Part shown: one piece after another, positions 59,501 to 64,000 of the stretch
How the letters are laid out: each line of letters starts with the position of its first letter
Position numbering within the stretch: the stretch's first letter is position 1
NCBI GenBank assembly: GCA_963966185.1
Contig: CAWZYM010000205.1
Location: 214,501-278,500, forward strand
Source: Rhabditoides inermis
Taxonomy: Eukaryota > Nematoda > Chromadorea > Rhabditida > Rhabditidae
Reading direction: 5' to 3'
DNA: 64,000 nt
Notes under the pieces: generated by a model
What the model was told of the DNA's origin: nothing
Database searches by the model: none
Seen by the model: only the letters and a program-made list of their open reading frames with translations
Translations under genes and position numbers: made by a program

Positions 59501-61515
59501 TTAGGGTACAATAATGTGCATTCGATATGGTTGTAACAAGGACGACTAGGGTGGGAGGGTATGGATGGATGAGAAATGCGTGTATGTAAGAACAGATTGA
59601 TCAGGAAGATTTTACCGTTTACCGACTTTTGTTGCAGGGCGGTCAGGAGTGCGCTGTTTGGAAGTGGCTGTCTGCGAAGAAGGGCGGCTGGATGGGAAAC
59701 GGTAAGAGGAGGGAGTAGGAGGAGGAGGAGGAGGAGATGAAGGAGCAGTTGGAGTTGGAGGAGCAGTAGCAGGAGGAGGAGCAGTAGAATGAGTTATTCA
59801 GTAGTGTTGTTTAGAAAATGAGCATAAGTGTATCTCTCGGCCTGCCTTTATCAACTCGTTATTGTCACTGTTGTCTCACACTGCATGTTACTTTGTATTG
59901 TTATTTCTGTGCACGTACTCTTACCTATTACGGTCAAAACGACGAATTGTCGATTTTGCATTTGCCCCCGATGTTTGCACTTTGTGAATGAACGGAGAAT
60001 GTATTTTGTTATTTATTTATGTGCAAATACTCCATTCATTTACCTCCCTCATCTCACCTCTGTTCGATAGCGTTGTGTAAGGTTTGTTGAGCCTATTGTG
60101 AATCTATTATTCAGTTGAATAAATTTGTTCTGGCAACAGACCTTGCACAACGCTGTTGACTGATCGTTCTTGTTTGTTTCTTGTTTGTTTTTGTCTCATT
60201 TTGTTTATTCTTTTGAAATCGGCGTGGGTGGGGTAGTGGGGAGTATGGGGTAGTGGGGAGTACACAATAGTGGGGAGTAAACAGGTTTATTGATCCATTG
60301 ATTGGCGTATTGCTTGTGTCTTCAGCGTTCCCCTCGTCTCCGGAGTCGCAGAAGGAGCGCCAGCCGCTGACGCGCTGCCTCAAGATCAGGGAGATGTTCC
60401 GGCCGGATAGGTGAGCGAGATTTTATGGCAACAGATTCTCAGAAAGGTCTCAGAACGGCAACGCTGCGGAAAGATCCTCAGAAAGTGTTTTGTATCATAA
60501 AACATTGATACATCAAGCTCAGAATCGTTTCAATCTCTCCCTGTTACAGTGTGAAATGGACAGGATCTTTGTGTTCACCAGTGTATACAGTAGTCACTCC
60601 CTTGCAGCGTGATCTTTGTGTTCTCCACTGTATATACTGTAGTCTGTTCTCTCGCTCTTATCCTTCCCTTTTCAGCGTGAACGTCTCTCAGGTGGAGCGT
60701 GACGTGGCGGAGAAGCTGTCACTGGCGGGGGTGGAGCCGGTGCACACGCACGTCGATGAGGAGACCGCGGACGGGGTGGTGTACGTCAAGGCAAAGACGC
60801 TGGTGGGTGTGGTGTATTGGTTATGTGAAAGTTGGTATAAGACGCTGGTGGTGGTGAGTGTGTCTATGCATATTGTCACGCTGGGGTTTTGGTTATGTGA
60901 TTGTTCGTGTAAGGCCAAGACGCTGGTGGGTGGGCGTGTGTGGGTTTCCATCTTGTCCGCTGGTGGGTGTCGAGATTGTTATGGTGGGGTTGTGTTAGTG
61001 GTGTGTGTATGTTAGTGGAAGGTACAGACGCTGGTGGGTGGATTTCCATCTTGTCTGATTGTTTGTGCCAACATTAGACGGGTTGATGTACAAAGATGTA
61101 AGGCTAAGACGCTGGTGGGTGTGTCTATATGGTTTTGATGTTTGGTGGGGTTGTGGTTTGGCAAATTCGGGATGTGGGTTGCCATCTTGTTCACTTGTCT
61201 TGTGTAAGACGCTGGTGAGGGAGCCTATATTGTCATGGCGGTTGTGACCTGACGTGTTGTTCTGTGAATGTATGATGTAGGTATGATGTTTTGTGAACAC
61301 CCTGTGCTTGTAGCGATGGTCGATTCGGTTAGTGAACTATTATGGGTTTTTTATAGACATGAAAACAATGTTCGTTCGTCAGAGGTTGCAGTTTTGAGTT
61401 CAGTGACGTGTTAGTGGTGAAACGTAGATTTTCTTATTTTCCAAAATGTAAATTTCTGTCTTTTAGGCCGAAGCGCTCAAGATCTTCAAGGAGTTCCATG
61501 GCTTCTGGTACAACG
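47504..61515 (+). CDS. lem-2: LEM2/MAN1-type inner nuclear membrane protein, 3' end not found
   Basis: Exons: 47504-47551, 47792-47890, 48891-48944, 49010-49115, 50643-50730, 51014-51155, 51479-51535, 52232-52350, 52419-52483, 54796-54857, 55423-55527, 56243-56338, 56623-56785, 57320-57388, 57555-57656, 58028-58112, 58619-58709, 59638-59701, 60326-60410, 60676-60802, 61467-61515. The N-terminal LEM domain (MDVSQLSDAELRSRIKEYDP, then GTTRKLYEKKLLKYM) binds BAF. A Ser/Arg-rich nucleoplasmic region follows, then TM1 (ALLLVILSVFFAILAVAYL), a lumenal segment, TM2 (YAILPVLLVVGAALVLAAGY), a winged-helix MSC-like domain (YIAVPHVRDIIYPPAKR; ARWERAVQFIDANESRVSTE; CAVWKWLSAKKGGW) and an RRM-like end (VVYVKAKTLAEALKIFKEFH, then GFWYNG). 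Family members end soon after this point with one more exon, not seen before 64000. The acceptor at 47450 may be a trans-splice site. Several introns carry duplicated exon edges. Confidence 0.93.
49700..50030. mobile_element. foldback element with 109-bp arms
   Basis: 49700-49808 and 49922-50030 are inverted repeats with a single mismatch seen. The ends read ATTATCTTTCAAAAGTACTT, and the arms contain TTGAGCAAAAGGACTGACAT. The spacer is about 113 bp. Near-identity of the arms implies recent origin or gene conversion. It lies in a lem-2 intron. Confidence 0.9.
51842..51906. repeat. perfect 65-bp palindrome
   Basis: TGCTGTAATCACATGTCAGA and the following bases to ACAGT (32 bp) are repeated exactly in inverse around a single central G at 51874. 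It lies in a lem-2 intron. Transcribed, it would fold into an uninterrupted hairpin without a loop. Confidence 0.92.
54064..54133 (-). repeat. tRNA-like sequence (left head)
   Basis: The minus strand has an A-box-like TGGTATATTGG and a B box GGTTCGATTCC at tRNA spacing. The anticodon arm does not fold convincingly, so I treat it as a tRNA-derived SINE head and not a working tRNA gene. Confidence 0.6.
54353..54425 (+). repeat. tRNA-like sequence (right head)
   Basis: A-box-like TGGTGTATTGG and B box GGTTCGATCCC, followed by GAACTTTTGTGAA, which is also present after the left head. The anticodon stem is poor. Divergently oriented to the left head. Confidence 0.6.
57010..57180 (-). mobile_element. 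RTE-like LINE 3' remnant
   Basis: AATCAAATCAAGTCAAA followed by TTTATTCGGAATTGCAAACATG parallels the 3' end of the LINE at 10790 (ATCAAATCAAATG, then TTTATTCGGTATCGC). Only the extreme 3' end is left, within a lem-2 intron. Confidence 0.5.
58415..58620 (+). repeat. tandem duplicated splice-acceptor plus exon start (lem-2)
   Basis: TTTTGCAGTCGTGGCGCGGAG near 58418, CTTTGCAGCCGTGGCTTGG near 58501 and the real CTTTGCAGCCGTGGCGCGG at 58611 repeat at roughly 85-110 base spacing, together with GTTACCATATT and GGTACCA words between them. Confidence 0.8.
60790..61220 (+). repeat. repeated exon end plus splice donor (lem-2)
   Basis: The real exon end AAGACGCTG followed by GTGGGTG at 60795 recurs near 60840, 60916, 61027, 61106 and 61208 (AGACGCTGGTGGGTG or close variants) inside the following intron. 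Confidence 0.8.
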
Positions 61516-61691
61516 GTGCGTGTTTTTTATTATTCCTTTTGTTTATTAATTTATGAAATAATAATGTTTAAAAAACTAGTATTAGTCTTTTTAGTATTAT
61601 CTCTAAGCTCTGTACGACCTCTATTTCTGATAGCTCTTTACAGCCGTCTCAGACTTGCATTGCTATGTAGTACCTTTTGAGGAACGTAGGG

Positions 61692-61694
<3 letters not shown>

Positions 61695-61723
<29 letters not shown>
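61695..61723. repeat. (GA)n microsatellite
   Basis: Pure GA run downstream of the last lem-2 exon seen. Confidence 0.9.
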
Positions 61724-63120
61724 TGTCGTAGTTTTGTGCGTGGTTGCGTGGTGTCAACATGTTTTTGAAGACGGGCAGTGAGTTTTGATGATGTGCATAT
61801 TTGGTTGGGTTATGAGAGTACGATTGCGTCTCCGTGATATTTGTAAAATATTTTCTCAAGTACTGGTGACTCTGAGACTCTGGCGACAGCGAATCTGTTA
61901 TGAATCCCCTGCTCCAGAATTGCTCACATGACCTCCGCGACTTTTGGAAATTTGATACGAAGAGGTTTTGGAGTGTGGGTGCTTGGTTCTTCGGCACATG
62001 CAAATTCTCGTGGCGGCTTATCATGTTTATTTATCGACATCGACAGTTGGGATAACTGGGATGATATTATTTATGTATTATTCTAAATATTCGTATTCCG
62101 AATTCCGATCATCGTCCGTAGTTTATTGTCTTTTGAACGTGGTTGTTCGAGTGATTTCGAGTGCGTCTTTCATCAAGTACACTGGCTGATTGTGTGATGG
62201 TCACCGCTATTTCGGGAGACAGTTATGGAGTGATGTGAGCGAGAGTGAGTAACTGTAGAAACTGGTACTCTTATAGGACAGCTACGGAGGACGATTGGTT
62301 AGTGACCGATTTTTGTTGATTGATAAGAGCCACTCGAGGAGTGTTTGAATGGTTGCATTGAATCGAACGCCGGCCCGCCGCCGCAATTTACATGATTGTC
62401 ACGATGTGATATTTGATTCGAGATAAATATTCTGAATTCCGATTTCCGAATCGAACGGACACTCCACCCACTCAGACATTTGCCAATTGACAGTTGTCCC
62501 TGATTTAGTTATTCTCCTCTCCTTACTTACTCCTCTGCATTTTTGTTTTGCTACCGCTACGCGCTACATTCAGTTGCTACACGCGGTTTTTGTCCGACAA
62601 TTTTTGTCATTTCCGTTTCCGATTCTGTCTCTAGTCTCCAGTAAGAAAGAACTTGTTCTATGTTCTATGGCGGTTATTCGCATGATCATTTGCACGCGCA
62701 AATGTTGCCAGCGGCGATATTTATTAGTTTTACTTGACTGCGGCACTCGTTTTTCGATTAACATGCGCACACGGTTTTACACAGAAAGCAGGTGGATTAT
62801 GGCGGTTTTGCGTGCCATTTGTTAATATATATCTCATCTAGAGAATTCTCGCTGTGGCGAAAAGCCCAAAAGTGCCTCTAGTCTAAAACGCTTTCATCTG
62901 TAATCGTATCACTTCATCACTTTTTCATGGCGCTAATTTCCACTTTCTAAATGCGGCTCGCTGTGATTATGGTATTATGGTTTTATGGATGTCTGTGCAC
63001 TCTCGGTATTGTGGATCTATTTCCAGACTGTTGGGAGGCAAGTGAAAATATTTAATTCGCGGTTGTGTGTGTCTGTGTAATAACATGGTGTGTGAATGCG
63101 TTCCTATTAGATTCTATGCG
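61724..63120. other. probable lem-2 last intron, nothing recognised
   Basis: No exon matching the expected end of LEM2 was found. It contains a copy of a dispersed word TTTGATTCGAGATAAATATT near 62410, shared with 9217 and 37287. Confidence 0.4.
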
Positions 63121-63136
63121 TTGCTAAGAAGTGAGA

Positions 63137-63164
63137 ATGGGAGGGAGGGAGGGAGGGAGGGAGG

Positions 63165-63206
<42 letters not shown>
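63137..63206. repeat. (GGGA)n-(GA)n microsatellite
   Basis: About seven GGGA units run into about 18 GA units. Confidence 0.92.
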
Positions 63207-63208
<2 letters not shown>

Positions 63209-63729
63209 TTGATTATTTGTAATTCAGTATGGGCTGGCAGTCGGCCGGCTTTGTTGTATTTCTTTTACCCAAGGAGGGTGGCATGAAATTTGATAGTTTT
63301 GTGAATGTGTTTCACAGAAGAACGAATGACGAGCTTTTTGATGATGTTTCATAGTATTGTGGGATTATGAGATTGAAAACATTCAAGATCCGATTATCCA
63401 CGTCCACGTTTTTGCGATACTTCGTGAGATACTGGTCTACATGTGTCTATTGTTTTGGCCTCTCGATTCTTGCTCTGTCTTTGCTCCACAAACACTTTGT
63501 ATGCGAGTCTGCGCGAAAGGTCCAAGACTTGCGTCGATGACTAATTACTTTCTAGTTATAGTTTAACCAAACCATCACATGTCGAGGCCAGTATTAAAAT
63601 TCAGCGCAGCGCTGCTCATTTTTTCGTTCACCACGTTATTCTGAATGCAAAAAATGCACCGCTATTTATTGTTATTTTGGCATTGGTGAATCGTGGCCTT
63701 ATACGCGTATACGAATGCATTGTTTTCCT

Positions 63730-63760
<31 letters not shown>

Positions 63761-64000
63761 CACTGCTTCACTGCTTCACACGACTCTGTGAATTGTGAAT
63801 ACTTGATGAACTAGTCATGCAAATGTAGTAGTGAATAATGAACGTAGATGGCCGCTGTTTTTTTGTGTCTTTTCCTGTCTCACTCACTCGTTTTCTTTTT
63901 CTTTCCTCCCAGCTATTGCTAACTGCTAGTAGCGGCGGCCTCGTTTCGACTCACCGATAACATGGCGACAACAAATAGAAAAAAGGAAGTAGGAGTGGCG
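63207..64000. other. window end, no gene supported
   Basis: AT-rich with a (CT)n run at 63735-63760. ATGGCGACAACAAATAG near 63961 is not supported as a start. Confidence 0.35.

Overview
The window is nuclear DNA from a nematode. The marker is an almost canonical major sperm protein (MSP) gene at 17978-18417, a family known only from nematodes. Short exons, GT-AG introns full of (GA)n/(CT)n tracts, acceptor-like sites directly before several start codons and a chemoreceptor-like gene fit this. The very intron-rich structure resembles Pristionchus-type (diplogastrid) genomes, but that is an inference.

Layout. 0-19 kb, plus strand: three tandem paralogues, here called ZU1 (5' part not found, to 2837), ZU2 (3129-10639) and ZU3 (11637-19231). 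Each has ubiquitin-like beta-grasp repeats split by an intron, acidic/basic coiled coil, and a C-terminal C2H2 plus C2HC zinc-finger pair. I recognise no named family. ZU3 carries a 3,024-bp DNA transposon inside a coding exon and the antisense MSP gene inside an intron. 19.9-26.3 kb, plus: two related small secreted proteins sharing an SD-x-FYR motif. 27-28 kb, minus: a secreted protein with a 12-residue Pro/Gly repeat. 28.2-40.1 kb, minus: a 22-exon gene with an IPT-like segment, ankyrin repeats and a death domain, in the order of NF-kB p105/p100, with no DNA-binding half of the Rel domain found. A small membrane protein gene (minus) and a decayed chemoreceptor (plus) lie in its introns. 42.6-44.1 kb, plus: protein phosphatase 1 inhibitor-2. 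44.3-47.3 kb: second copy of the transposon, inverted. 47.5 kb to beyond 61.5 kb, plus: lem-2 (LEM2/MAN1 inner nuclear membrane protein), last exon not seen.

The strongest unusual signals are: (1) two apparently identical 3,024-bp elements with 12-bp inverted ends and 8-bp target duplications that encode a spliced membrane-type protein but no recognisable transposase, one of them in an exon whose reading frame is restored exactly by removing it; (2) the NF-kB-like gene without an N-terminal Rel half; (3) repeated local duplication of exon-intron boundaries in many introns; (4) a palindromic MITE family whose right end lies just upstream of 3' splice sites; (5) the tandem ubiquitin-like/zinc-finger family itself. 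Exon coordinates were read by eye and may be off by a few bases.
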